A stretch of DNA of 64,000 bases, taken from positions 14,607,272-14,671,271 of the forward strand of contig OY755042.1 of NCBI GenBank assembly GCA_963576565.1. Reading direction: 5' to 3'. The position numbers were made by a program, and so were the translations under genes. Under the pieces are notes generated by a model. The model had not been told where the DNA came from. It saw only the letters and a program-made list of their open reading frames with translations, and ran no database searches. Position 1 is the stretch's first letter. Each line of letters opens with the position of its first letter. Below are positions 32,250 to 42,362 of the stretch, one piece after another. This stretch comes from Aspidapion aeneum (Eukaryota > Arthropoda > Insecta > Coleoptera > Brentidae).

Positions 32250-35030
32250 TTTGACGGATTTTCACAACACAAACAATACTATTTTTTATATATTCAAACA
32301 AAAAATCTTGAAATAACACTAAACTTTGGTTATTTACGTAACATACGTTCTTGACTAAATATTCTCTTTCCTGCCAAATAACTATACCGCCGGATATTTC
32401 TAAAAATACGCTAATAAAGCAGCACTCAATGTTTAGATTTTAGGCGTAATTCTCGCAGGTTCAGTAGGTATCTATCGACTATACATACCTATTATCCCGA
32501 GTGAAAAACTTGTAGCCTAAGCTACAATCCCCTGAGTGACAAAAGGCACTTTAAGTAATCAAATCATGAAAAAGTTGTATGAGGGGCGTATATACCTACT
32601 CGTAAAAAAATACATTCATGGTACAGATTGAGGCATACACAAAGGACGAAAAAATCGAAAATTACTTTGATTCAGGTCTTTTATACCAAAAATTTAACGT
32701 ACATAAAATTAACAGTACAAAGTGCACAGTACAAAAATTTTATAATTAGAAAAATAAGTGGATTTATGATGTCACACAGGCACTCTTACTCAAGTTTGAG
32801 GCAAACACCTGGCGACTTAAATTTGAGTGATTCATAACCAATCGATTTGGGACAGTCTAAAACCTCTTTTCAACTTTTTTTTTGGTAAAGAAAAGTTACT
32901 ATTTTAAAAAAAAAATATATTTTTGATTGCTGTTCTATTGCAAACAAAAACAAATTAACAGTTTTTCTGTAGAACTAATTTTACAAAAGTTATAAGCCAA
33001 AGTTTGTGAAAAAACATGAAAAAAGCCACTATCTTGAATTTATGACGTCACATCGGGCCTCCTACTCAAATTGGAGGCAAACACCAAGGGCGGATCCAGA
33101 GGTGCTTCTCGGGGGGAGGTGGCACTTTAGGTGACATTCTCTGTTGGGTAAAAAACGGTATATATTTTTTAAACAGCATTTCATTGAATTAGTCAAGTCA
33201 GTGGTTGCAATTTCGATGATAATAACAGTAGACACTTTCATGCGCCGCAAGCAACAATTTTGAATTTTTATTAGCAAAAACATTACTTTTTATTTTTTGT
33301 ATATTCAAAAAAATCTCGGGGGGGGGGGCAAGTGCCCCTAGTGCCCCCCTCCCTGGATCCGCCACTGGCAAACACCTGGGTAGCTATCACATGCTTAGCT
33401 CCGAGACCAGCTATGATCCGACCAACCTATGATCCGACCGAGAAACGTTCAGTAGGTACAGGAAATTCACTAACTTTGAAGAGCGCGCGACTATGCCATT
33501 GGTCCAGACAAATCATTTCGCACAACATGCGACTGCTCAGAGTTCGCTATGGGTCAAAGCGTGTAATGTGGATGGTCACATCAATTAAGACCCAGAATAA
33601 CTACCCTCGTGACTTAAAATTGTGTGATCTATCACCAATAGATCTAGCGTAGTATAAAAAAATCTTTCACAACTATCCCACGGGATACCATAGGCCTCTT
33701 AACTAGTACCTACCGAAATCATTGCGCATTTGGGTACATTTAACAATATTGTTGAATAAGTTTGCAAGGGTTTTGTACACACAAAAAATATGAAAACATA
33801 ATCAACGCCCTTTTTGCGCTTTATTTTAATATTTGGTTTCGTGCTTTTTGCTAACTGAGTAAAGGAGAGCGGGGCAAGTCGCTACATATTTGCAAAGAAA
33901 TTAATGGATCCGTAACGGAGCTTACAAAATTGCATACTGTAACAGGCGGCTGTGTGACAGTGGTACTGTCAACTCAACTGGCCAAGGCTTAAAAGTTGCG
34001 AGCTACCAATTTATGCAACTATTTGAAAATTGATAAAATTATTAAAAGTTAATATGTGTTATTAAATTTACACGATCTCGAAAGGAAATTTGACGATTCT
34101 TGGAGGAAAAGTATGCTATAAACATTTTTCTCTAATGTAAAAATAATGTAGGAAAATCATACATAACTTTTTAATTTTCTTCTTGTAGCTTCACACTTTC
34201 ACTTCTTATATTTATTAATTGAATATCAACTTTTTACTACTATTAAGCTTTTGTATTCAAATATTTACACTTCTTAAACTTTTAGGTTTTATAAACCTTT
34301 TATATATTTGTTGTAAATATATATATTTATCAACTGTTTAATTTACTTAATATTACTGTTTAGGTTTGGGATATATTGTTGATTAAAAATGCCGATTTTA
34401 GGGCAACGAATGGTTTGTATTTTGTTGTTAAAAAAACCATAAAACAGTTAAAAACATTATTTCAAAACACTGGAAACAGTAATAATTAAAAGCTTTAAAA
34501 TTAATAAACTCCAAAAGAAAAGACTAAAATAATTATGAATAATAAAGTTAACAGTTTTATACAATGTTAAAGTAGGTGATAAATTTCCCCAGTTGAAATA
34601 AAACCCCCCTTAAGAAGTGTGAACGAAAGCGTAGCCGAAACGAACCAAGCGAAGCGCAACTAAAGAGTGTTTGCTCCAACGACTGTCGAAAGTTTCAGTC
34701 ACTCTGCTCTCTAGGCGTTCTTAGCTCGCCTCTAGCTGATTGGTCTAAAATCTAAGCTTTCTTTAACGGTTTTCTTGTCCAAGACATTCTTGGCCTGCCG
34801 TTGCCGTCGTTTGAAACTTAAGATCTCTCGCATTGGCGAGAAAGACAAAGAGACAAAATACCACCGCAATTCAAAGATGCGTGGACTCAGAAAATCGATA
34901 AACTTAAAATTACACAGTGTGTTTTTAAAGAGTTGAAAATAGTTTAGCTAATTTGTTTCCAGTTACAAAATATGAATTATTTTGATGTTAGTGGCTCAAA
35001 GGACATATTAGCCGAATACAACTTTTATTA
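32250..35030. other. upstream region with MITE and GC-richer pocket
   Basis: 32720-32835 and 33000-33090 share 'CTTACTCAAGTTTGAGGCAAACACC'-like sequence (diverged direct repeat). A MITE sits at 33086-33368. 34615-34880 is GC-richer than its surroundings, with an inverted CCAAT (CTGATTGGTC at about 34737), and could be a promoter or untranslated exon. No coding exon is supported there. Confidence 0.35.
33086..33368. mobile_element. hAT-type MITE with 8-bp target duplication
   Basis: CAAACACC occurs at 33078-33085 and 33369-33376. The ends are AAGGGCGGATCCAGAGG and CTGGATCCGCCACTGG, next to G/C runs. The related repeat at 32770-32835 reads GAGGCAAACACCTGG without the insert, a natural empty site. 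An 8-bp duplication with CAGTGGCGGATCCAG ends is typical of hAT MITEs. Confidence 0.8.
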
Positions 35031-35034
35031 AAAT

Positions 35035-35785
35035 ACAGTGAACCTGAAAATATGGCAAAAAACAAGTCGCCGGAGTTGCCATAAATTTTACTTAATCTTA
35101 ACCTAGTCTTGCATATAATTAATGCTTGTTGATGTCAAAAACAATATTTAATTAAAAATATTTAAAACTTATAAATGGCAAAAATACCATTTATGTTCAA
35201 ATCCCGTTTTGTTACAATATCTACTTTTCTTTTTAAATTCAATAAGCTCCTTGAGATTGATGTAGGGACAACCAAAACAGTTCGAGTTATGGAGAGTTCC
35301 ATAAATTTTAATAATTTTTTTTATTGCATTAAAACAGTTAAAAAGTACAAACAAAAATAAATGTATACATACTTAAAAACTTGAAAAATAATTAGTTATT
35401 AAATTTTGACAAAATGTTTTTTTGCGCAGTTGGACTCAACTTTTTTTCGTATTTCAGAGATAAGAGACAAGTCATTATTTGTTGTGGCCTCATCCCATGA
35501 AAAAGCGAGCTGTATGGTTTCAATTGCTTTTAAAACTTCAGCGTTGGAAGGTTTTTGTCTAGGATTTTCTTCACTCTCATCTTCAACGTTAGAGTTTTCC
35601 TCAAATTTATCCTCTGTTTTGCCAACACTTTCCAAGATCTTATCTTCTGTTGGGCGGTCAATATCAGTTTTAATCGATTTTAAAGGTTCGTCTTAGAGAG
35701 ATCTTTACGTTGGCGGGACTGGTAATACGATTCGAGTTATAGAGAGGTTCGAGTTATAGAAATTCGAGTTAAAGAGGTTAAAATA
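35035..35785 (-). pseudogene. Tigger/pogo-like transposon relic
   Basis: Minus-strand reading 35695-35399 gives an acidic tail: DIDRPTEDKILESVGKTEDK, then NSNVEDESEENPRQKPSNAE and VLKAIETIQLAFSWDEATT. This is like the C-terminus of Tigger/jerky transposases, after the DDE domain. 'TTCGAGTTATAGAGA' words at 35735-35775 and 'TTCGAGTTATGGAGAG' at 35281 resemble the ends of this superfamily. The DDE and DNA-binding parts are missing. Moderate confidence. Confidence 0.5.
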
Positions 35786-35990
35786 CATATAAACATGGCT
35801 GGCCTCCGTACCCGAGAAGAGCCACCTCCCGTACTAAAAGGTTTTAAATCTCCACGCCTCGGGCGAACGGAGTTATTCACCTTGATGTGCGTTCTACTAC
35901 CGCGCACAATCTTGTCGCCTTTCCTCTACTAGTTTGGCTTACACAGTGGTTTGAAGCGGATCGTGCATAGCTCATTTGCCTTAATTATGA
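35786..35990. other. unassigned sequence between relics
   Basis: Includes a slightly GC-richer stretch (35810-35960). No ORF or repeat end that I can support. Confidence 0.3.
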
Positions 35991-36321
35991 CGAACGAAAA
36001 AAATGGAACAACGTATTAATTTAAAGTAAAACTCAAAAGAACAGCTACTGAATGCTAAAAGATATCTACCGAGAGCAGTGTATGTCTCGTGCAATGATTT
36101 TTATGTGGCATGAAAGCTTTTTCGCGGGTGGTGAAAAACTTAAAGATGATGAACGAGAAGGACGCTCCACACATCAGTGATTCTCATTGTTTTTTTCGAT
36201 ATAAGGGGTGGTATTCTTATTGAATGGACGCGTGAGGGTCAAACAATCAACCAACATTTATATTTGGAATTATTGATGTAGCTAAGGGAACGTGTAATGA
36301 AAAAACGTCCAGAATTGTGAA

Positions 36322-36326
36322 AGAAC
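36322..36326. other. Copia target-site duplication, left
   Basis: AGAAC immediately outside the left LTR. It is repeated at 40851-40855 immediately outside the right LTR. Five bp is the Copia norm. Confidence 0.85.
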
Positions 36327-36550
36327 TGATAAATGTTGGGTCAAAAGCAAGCTAACACACTAATTCGTTTACGAATTTTTATTTAAATTACTCAAAAATT
36401 TTTATAACTATTAGAGACAAAAACGTTCACTATCAAAAACTGACTTTGTCATATCTACTATTTAAATATAACAAGTGTCCTAATAAAAATTATAACAGTG
36501 TTCCTAACATAATATTTTAAATCAATACTTTGGAATAATAATATTTAACA
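36327..36550 (-). repeat. Copia 3' LTR (224 bp)
   Basis: Runs TGATAAATGTTGGG to AATATTTAACA on the plus strand. Read on the element's own strand it is TGTTAAATATT ... TTTATCA, so TG...CA. By eye it differs from the other LTR by one base (A/T near 36397). A near-identical pair means recent insertion. Confidence 0.9.
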
Positions 36551-36566
36551 CGGCCCTTCAATTTAA
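36551..36566 (-). other. Copia polypurine tract
   Basis: Minus-strand TTGAAGGGCCG sits directly before the 3' LTR (TGTTAAAT...). It is short but in the required position for plus-strand priming. Confidence 0.5.
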
Positions 36567-36640
36567 ATGTATTATAAAACACACACAAAAAAAATAAACT
36601 GACCTTCAATATTAAAAAATCCAAAATAACATTTAAATTG

Positions 36641-38020
36641 CTAATTAATCAAACTTCTTCTAAAGTATTGAAATTTCTCTTTACCAAGCGGTTTTGTAAA
36701 AATATCAGCACAATTTTCATTGGTAGAAACATATTGCAAAGAAATAATCTTATTGTTGCACAATTCCTTTATAAAATGATATTTGATTTCAATGTGTTTG
36801 CTTCTTTTAGAATTCACAAAATTTTTAACTAATGAAATTGCACTAAGATTGTCCAATTTTAAAATAACTGTTTTTGACTCACCGAATTCTGACACAATAC
36901 CTTTTAAATTTACAAGTTCTTGTGCTGCTGCTCCGGCTGAAATATACTCTGCCTCCATTGAGGACAGGGCTACACAGTTTTGCTTCTTGGAGTGCCATGC
37001 TATAACATTTCCATTATGAAAACCAACAAATCCATTTATACTTTTTCTGGTTTGTCTGTCGCCACCCCAATCAGCATCACACATTCCCTCTAAACCGCTG
37101 TCTCCTTTCTTAAATTCCATTCCATAATCTTTTGTTGCGCTCAGATAACGTAAAATTCTTTTTGCAGCTTTCCATAACTGAGTTGTTGGCTTGTCAAGAT
37201 ATCTACTTAAATATGATACGCTATAAGCGATATCTGGTCTGCTTACTATAGATAAGTACATCAAGCTGCAGACTAATCTTCTATATGGAATGTTTTCCAA
37301 AATTGGCTTATCGTTAGCTTGGAAATTCTGTTCCATTGGTGTAGCTATTGGTCGACATTCTGTCATATTAAACTCTTTTAACAATCTTAAAATCATTTTT
37401 GTTTGAGTCACTTTGATTCCATATTGAGTTTTTAAGATTTCCATTCCCAAAAATGATGTGACTTTGCTTATGTCTTTGACTTTGAATTCTTCATATAAAT
37501 TTTGCACCAACTTATCAACTTTCCAATCTGGTCCGGTAATCAAAGCATCGTCTACAAAAAGTACTAAGTAAACATCTTCATTTGTGTACAAACAATAGTC
37601 ATACTCTGACCTTTTAAAGTTTAGTTTCAGCATCACTTGATTGAATTTGTTGTTCCAGCATTTTGGTGCATTTCTTAGGCCATATAAAGCTCTATTTAAC
37701 TTGTAATACTTTGAGCTATCTTGCAGTCCTTCTGGCTTCTTGATATATACCTCATTGTCCAATGAACCATTTAGAAATGCTGTTGGAACATCAATTTGAC
37801 GTAGTGTCCAGTTCTTCTGAACAGAAACTGATATCAAAATTTTAATTGTTGGAAGTCGACACACAGGTGCATAACTAAATTCTTCACCTTCGTTGGGTGC
37901 TTGAAACCCTTTGGCTACCAATCGCGCCTTTTGTTTACCATTATCTTTGATCTTAAATAGCCAACGAGTGTCAATAGCTATTTTATCATCAGGTAGCTCG
38001 GCTGGTGTCCATGTTTCCAA
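36641..38020 (-). CDS. Copia RT and RNase H (C-terminal half of pol)
   Basis: 459 codons in one frame. RT begins with the linker LPDDKIAIDTRWLF and KARLVAKGF (residues 8-39). It includes the palm segment RQIDVPTAFLNGSL (about 74-87), YGLRNAPKCW and the FVDD active site (155-158). RNase H follows, with CDADWGGDRQTRKS (Asp near 313), SSMEAEYISA (catalytic Glu near 351) and IEIKYHFIKE. The first Met (38020) is not a real start. The frame joins the upstream reading one base out of phase, so it should be part of one polyprotein. Function: copies the element RNA into DNA in particles. Confidence 0.92.
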   Translation of the reverse strand: METWTPAELPDDKIAIDTRWLFKIKDNGKQKARLVAKGFQAPNEGEEFSYAPVCRLPTIKILISVSVQKNWTLRQIDVPTAFLNGSLDNEVYIKKPEGLQDSSKYYKLNRALYGLRNAPKCWNNKFNQVMLKLNFKRSEYDYCLYTNEDVYLVLFVDDALITGPDWKVDKLVQNLYEEFKVKDISKVTSFLGMEILKTQYGIKVTQTKMILRLLKEFNMTECRPIATPMEQNFQANDKPILENIPYRRLVCSLMYLSIVSRPDIAYSVSYLSRYLDKPTTQLWKAAKRILRYLSATKDYGMEFKKGDSGLEGMCDADWGGDRQTRKSINGFVGFHNGNVIAWHSKKQNCVALSSMEAEYISAGAAAQELVNLKGIVSEFGESKTVILKLDNLSAISLVKNFVNSKRSKHIEIKYHFIKELCNNKIISLQYVSTNENCADIFTKPLGKEKFQYFRRSLIN

Positions 38021-40494
38021 ATTCTTATGAGTTCTAACTCATTGTTAATAGCTTCTTGCCATTCACTGTATTTTATAGCTTCTTTAAAAGTTTTAGGTTC
38101 ACCTTCATTTGTTGTTAATAGGCAATAAGCTATACAGCAATCATATTCATCCAAGTATTTTGGTTTAATTATATTTCTACCAGCTCTGGATGTTTGTGGT
38201 TCTGACATATCTGCATCCTCATATTCACTTTGTTCATCTAATTCTTCTTCATTATTTTGAGATTCATCATTTTCTGCCTTATTTGGGTTTTCTTTTTGAT
38301 TTGGATTGTTTGCTTTATTTTCTTGAATACTTTCAATTTGACTTGTTACTTTTATGACATTTTCTGTGTTTTTGGTGTTATCATTTTCTGTATTCAGTTT
38401 TAATTCCATTGTGTTTTCATCAAAACGTACATCTCTGGATTTTATGACTTTATTTTCCTCTGGTATCCACAATCGGTATCCACCACCGCAGTAACCAACC
38501 ATAATTGCTTTTCTGGCCTTTGGTTCTAGTTTTCTTCTTTTCGGCATAGCTGTGTACCAAGATCTACATCCAAAAACTCTCAGTTTACTGATGTCTGTTC
38601 TGCCATTGTATATTTGTGATGGAGTTTGACCTCTGGGTAGTACTGAGGTTGGTGTTCTATTTAGTTCATAGGTAGAACATCTTAATGCTTCTCCCCACAA
38701 AGTTTTTGGTACACCTGATTCAATTATCTTTGTTCTTATCATGTTCAAAAGAGTTCTATTCATTCTTTCAGATTTTCCATTTGACTGTGGGCTGTATGGT
38801 ACTGTATATTCTAATTTTAGACCTTTTTGCTTACAAAAATTCTTGAAATTGTTTGATGTTACTTCTCCACCATTATCCAATCTTAATCTTTTTATTTTCA
38901 CATTTTGCTGCCTTTCAAATTCTTGAATATACTGTATAAGATTATTTTCAGCTTCATTTTTGCTTTTTAAAACTTTCGTCACCAAAAAATGTGAATAATC
39001 TTCCAAGATTACTTGAAAATATTTACCACCGTCTATTGTACTTGGGTATATAGGGCCACATACGTCACTATGTACAAGCTCTCCTAGTTGCTTAGTATAC
39101 TGTTCATTTCGTTTAAAAGGTAATCTAGTAGCTTTACCTTCCATGCATGGTGGACATATTTCTTTCATCGGTTTTAGTCCAAGTTGTACCATAGCATCTT
39201 TTCCTGCATGACCCAGTCTTCTGTGCCATTTTTGCTCTTCTGTCATAACGTTGCATTCGGCATTTTGTTTCACAATTTCATCAACTTGTAATACATACAA
39301 TCCATTCTTCTTTTCACAAATTAATTGAAAATTCTTGCCAGAAATACATGCTTTATCTTTTTCTACAATTATACTGTGCCCTCTTGATGTCATTTTTGAA
39401 GCAGATATGAGGTTATGTTTTATTCCAGGTACAATAAGTGCTTCTATTATTAAAATTTTATTTTGACATTTTGTTTTTAGTTTACCTATCTTGTTTGATC
39501 TTAATATTTGACCATTTGCAATATGTATCTCTACAGAATTATCTATTTTTTTAATATCATACATATATTTTTCTAATTTTTCTTCCACAAAGTGATTACT
39601 TGCTCCAGAATCCATGACAAAACTTAATATATTTTGATCCTCTTTACACACATTTGCTGCATACAGTATTATGTTTTCTTCTGCCACTTGTGCATCTTGC
39701 CTTGTGTAATCAGTTTTTGATATGGCGACTTGTTTTCTGCGATAATTTCCTCTTGCATTTCCGCGATGACCTCTATAGTTTCCTCTAGGCTTACCTCTCG
39801 TGTGATTTCTACCACTACTTTGTTCTCCATTTCTTTTAGGACAGTAGAACTGAATGTGCAGTGTACTGCCACATGTAAAACATCCTTTTGTGCTTGCTTT
39901 AAACATTACTTCATCTCCATTCTCTTCTTTAGCTTTAATCTTTAACTCTTCATCCAAAAGTCTTGCTTTCACAAAATCTATCTTAACATCTGTGATGGTT
40001 TCTATTGCTGTGACTACAGTGTCATACTTTGATGGCAACGATAGTAGTAAAAGGCATACCTTATCTCCATCAACTATATTTGATCTTTGGTCTTTAAGCT
40101 CTCTTATAATAGTTTCGAATTTCAAAAAATGATCTTCTAACTTTCCATCTTCTGCATGATTTAAACTTAGAAGTTTTCTCCACAACGACAGTTTTGTGAA
40201 TGCACTAGCTCTTACAAACACTTTTCTTAAATTTTCTAACTGCTGTTTTGCACTTAGACAATCTTTAATCAAATCTAAATATTTGTCTGAAATTCCCTGA
40301 ACAATAAATGATTGCGCCCTGACATCTGCTTGAAAGAATTTATTCTTTTCTTCAGTAGTTGCACTATCTGATGGTGATTCTTCTAGAGCTTCACTGCACC
40401 CCTCTCTTTTCAGTATTAATTTCATCCTGAACTCCCAGTTATTGTAATTAGTTGCTTCTAGGATGGGGACAGAAACACTGTTCAAGACGGACAT
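37978..40494 (-). CDS. Copia Gag, protease and integrase (N-terminal part of polyprotein)
   Basis: 838 codons, ATG at 40494. Gag (1-about 260) has a CCHC knuckle CFTCGSTLHIQFYC at 205-218 and a basic Arg/Gly tail. Protease active site DSGAS is at 295-299. The integrase zinc site uses H424, H429 and CPPC (447-450). The catalytic triad is D477 (HSDVCGP), D540 (RLDNGGEV) and E576 (KSERMNR), with 35 residues between the last two. Then comes the acidic N/E-rich linker, and the frame runs out after IRIWKHGHQP. The RT half continues in another frame: a one-base deletion in an A/T run near 38025. Apart from that, the usual Copia length (about 1,300 aa) is kept. Confidence 0.93.
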   Translation of the reverse strand: MSVLNSVSVPILEATNYNNWEFRMKLILKREGCSEALEESPSDSATTEEKNKFFQADVRAQSFIVQGISDKYLDLIKDCLSAKQQLENLRKVFVRASAFTKLSLWRKLLSLNHAEDGKLEDHFLKFETIIRELKDQRSNIVDGDKVCLLLLSLPSKYDTVVTAIETITDVKIDFVKARLLDEELKIKAKEENGDEVMFKASTKGCFTCGSTLHIQFYCPKRNGEQSSGRNHTRGKPRGNYRGHRGNARGNYRRKQVAISKTDYTRQDAQVAEENIILYAANVCKEDQNILSFVMDSGASNHFVEEKLEKYMYDIKKIDNSVEIHIANGQILRSNKIGKLKTKCQNKILIIEALIVPGIKHNLISASKMTSRGHSIIVEKDKACISGKNFQLICEKKNGLYVLQVDEIVKQNAECNVMTEEQKWHRRLGHAGKDAMVQLGLKPMKEICPPCMEGKATRLPFKRNEQYTKQLGELVHSDVCGPIYPSTIDGGKYFQVILEDYSHFLVTKVLKSKNEAENNLIQYIQEFERQQNVKIKRLRLDNGGEVTSNNFKNFCKQKGLKLEYTVPYSPQSNGKSERMNRTLLNMIRTKIIESGVPKTLWGEALRCSTYELNRTPTSVLPRGQTPSQIYNGRTDISKLRVFGCRSWYTAMPKRRKLEPKARKAIMVGYCGGGYRLWIPEENKVIKSRDVRFDENTMELKLNTENDNTKNTENVIKVTSQIESIQENKANNPNQKENPNKAENDESQNNEEELDEQSEYEDADMSEPQTSRAGRNIIKPKYLDEYDCCIAYCLLTTNEGEPKTFKEAIKYSEWQEAINNELELIRIWKHGHQPSYLMIK

Positions 40495-40612
40495 GATTAC
40501 AGTTTTTCTGTTTTTTTTTTTTAATTTTTATAAGATTTTATGCCTGCTTTTTGGCCACTTTTTGCACTAATTACAGCACTCTGTTACGCCCTACTAACTG
40601 CCTATAGGTGCT

Positions 40613-40626
40613 CTGGGCCCATAACC
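40613..40626 (-). other. Copia primer-binding site (initiator-Met tRNA, internal)
   Basis: Minus-strand GGTTATGGGCCCAG starts at the base after the 5' LTR. It complements the anticodon-stem and loop region (CTGGGCCCATAACC) of initiator Met-tRNA, as in Drosophila copia, which uses a tRNA half-molecule rather than the 3' CCA end. Confidence 0.85.
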
Positions 40627-40850
40627 TGATAAATGTTGGGTCAAAAGCAAGCTAACACACTAATTCGTTTACGAATTTTTATTTAAATTACTCAAAATTT
40701 TTTATAACTATTAGAGACAAAAACGTTCACTATCAAAAACTGACTTTGTCATATCTACTATTTAAATATAACAAGTGTCCTAATAAAAATTATAACAGTG
40801 TTCCTAACATAATATTTTAAATCAATACTTTGGAATAATAATATTTAACA
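40627..40850 (-). repeat. Copia 5' LTR (224 bp)
   Basis: Same sequence as the left LTR apart from one base. On the minus strand it begins TGTTAAATATTATTATTCC and ends GACCCAACATTTATCA. AT-rich; should contain the promoter. Flanked outside by AGAAC (40851-40855). Confidence 0.9.
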
Positions 40851-41167
40851 AGAACAACGCGTGGCTGCTCTACCAGGACAAAGCACCGACCCACAATGCC
40901 CTTTCCATTAAGCAGTTTTTAGCTAATAAGAAGATCCCCGTCAGTAACCACCCACCATATTCACCAGACTTGTACAAGTAAACGTTAAAAGCAACCCGTT
41001 TTGAAATATTAGAACACGTCAAGGAAAAAACAGCAAGACTTCTTAACAGCCTCTATTCTGATGATTTCCAAAATTGATTCCGAAAAAACGCATGCAACTC
41101 TGCGTCTTATAATTTTATTGTCATACCTCGTATTGCAGGTTCGAGTACTCTTTTTATAATTTTTATA

Positions 41168-42360
41168 CGAGGATCGGATGAAAAGTTTCCGGCCTAACAT
41201 ATAACGCAACACCATAGTGACTAAATAATAATTTATTTTTCTACATATTCCCCTTATAAGGTAATACATTTGGCCCAACGATGTTCAACTGATTTGATGC
41301 CATCTCTGAAGTCTGATTTATCCAAGTCGTCAAAATAGGCGTTTGTAGCTGCAATGGATTCTAAATCTGAGGAAATTTTTTTTTCCAGCGAGAATTTTTT
41401 TTAGGTTTGGAAACAAATAAAAGTCTGACGGGGCTAGGTCTGGCGAATAAGGTGGATGGTTTAACAGTTCAAAGCCTAGCTGGTGGATTTTAGCCATTAC
41501 AAGATCGGACTTGTGCCAACGTGCATTGCCCTGATGAAACAAAATTTAATTTTTTGCCAAACCAGGGCGTTTTTCGCTTATATTCTGCTTAAGCTGGTCC
41601 AGTAAGTCGCTGTAGTACTCTGAATTTAATATTTTTCATTTTTCGAGATAATCTATGAGGGGTATCCCTTTAGCGTCCCAAAAGACCGTTGCCATGACCT
41701 TTCCAGCAGACGGTACTGCCTTTGCCTTCTTTGGAACTGGTTCGTCCTTTGCCGTCCATTGTTTGAACTGTTGCTTAGTTTCAGGGGTATAATGATGAAC
41801 CCATGTTTCATAAACCGTAATAAATCTACGCAAAATCCCCTGGATTACGTCTGAACAGTGCCAAATTATCTGAAATGGTTAGACGCACGAGCTTTTGATC
41901 TGGCGTGAGCAAACACGGCACCCATCGGGCAGATAGCTTTCTCATACCTTTGTTTTGTTGTTTGGACCATGTCTTCAGAAGTTGCTGTTTTTGACCTGCC
42001 AGAACACGGAGCATCATCAGTGCTAGTACGACCATGTTTAAAGTCCGATACCCAAGTTTTAACTGTGGTATATGAACGAGCAGATTCCCCTAGTGTAGCA
42101 TCTAGTTCAGCTTTTATTTCCGTCGGCGATAACCCTTTGAAATGAAAATATTTTATCACGGCTCTTATCTTGTTTTTCCATCTTTTAAAATTGACACACT
42201 GTATAAACTTTCAAAATAAGCAGGACACAAACTACTTGACGCACTCACTTTAAACTTCGAGCATATACTGATCACAAGCAAGGCTACACAAACACGTTGG
42301 AATAGCAAAGCAAATAGGGCTTGCTGTAGGCTGGGCCGGAAACTTTTCATCCCATCCTCG
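41168..42360 (-). mobile_element. mariner element with both TIRs and TA duplication, 1193 bp
   Basis: TA at 41166-41167 and 42361-42362. TIRs begin CGAGGATCGGATGAAAAG (left) and, as complement of the right end, CGAGGATGGGATGAAAAG, and continue TTTCCGGCC. Normal mariner length less an internal loss. It lies about 50 bp past the end of the older mariner relic. The transposase inside is broken. Confidence 0.9.
41330..42190 (-). pseudogene. mariner transposase, mutated
   Basis: N-terminal helix-turn-helix part reads RAVIKYFHFKGLSPTEIKAE, then SYTTVKTWVSDFKHGRTSTD and GRSKTATSEDMVQ (42170-41970). The second helix-turn-helix region (about 35 residues) is deleted. It resumes in another frame as MRKLSARWVPCLLTPDQKLV and then WVHHYTPETKQQFKQWTAKD and VFWDAKGIPLIDYLEK. 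The end has FHQGNARWHKS and HPPYSPDLAPSDFYLFPN. Of the DD34D triad, the first Asp is lost (VYETW), the second is Gly (FHQG) and only the third (SPDL) remains. Frameshifts and stops add to this. Inactive. Confidence 0.85.
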
Positions 42361-42362
42361 TA

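Larger units (their letters stand above)
36327..40850 (-). mobile_element. Ty1/copia retrotransposon, structurally complete, 4.5 kb
   Basis: Two 224-bp LTRs, AGAAC duplications, a primer-binding site abutting the 5' LTR, a purine-rich tract next to the 3' LTR, and gag-protease-integrase-RT-RNase H in Copia order. The coding part is intact apart from one single-base frame break near 38025. Inserted into a mariner relic. Confidence 0.95.
35995..41115 (+). pseudogene. old mariner transposase, split by Copia insertion
   Basis: Left part: EQRINLK and, through slips, EGRSTHQ after WHESFFAGGEKLKDDER-like sequence (36000-36180). Then a deletion, then EGQTINQHLYLELL and LRERVMKKRPEL up to 36326. Right part resumes at 40856: NNAWLLYQDKAPTHNALSIK, then NHPPYSPDLYK with the C-terminal FEILEHVKEKTARLLNSLYS to about 41110. 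Together they show the DD34D mariner order, with the second Asp in YQDKAPTHN and the third in YSPDL. Stops, slips and a missing first catalytic block make it dead. Copia at 36327-40850 lies between PEL-KN and NNAW. Confidence 0.75.

Noticed and set aside
33332..33652. 106-codon ORF
   Set aside because: Its first part is the end of a hAT-type MITE and the rest has no family feature.
41140..41165. tRNA-like 'GGTTCGAGTAC' word
   Set aside because: Only a T-loop-like word is present, with no acceptor or anticodon stem that can be folded around it; it is near mariner ends.
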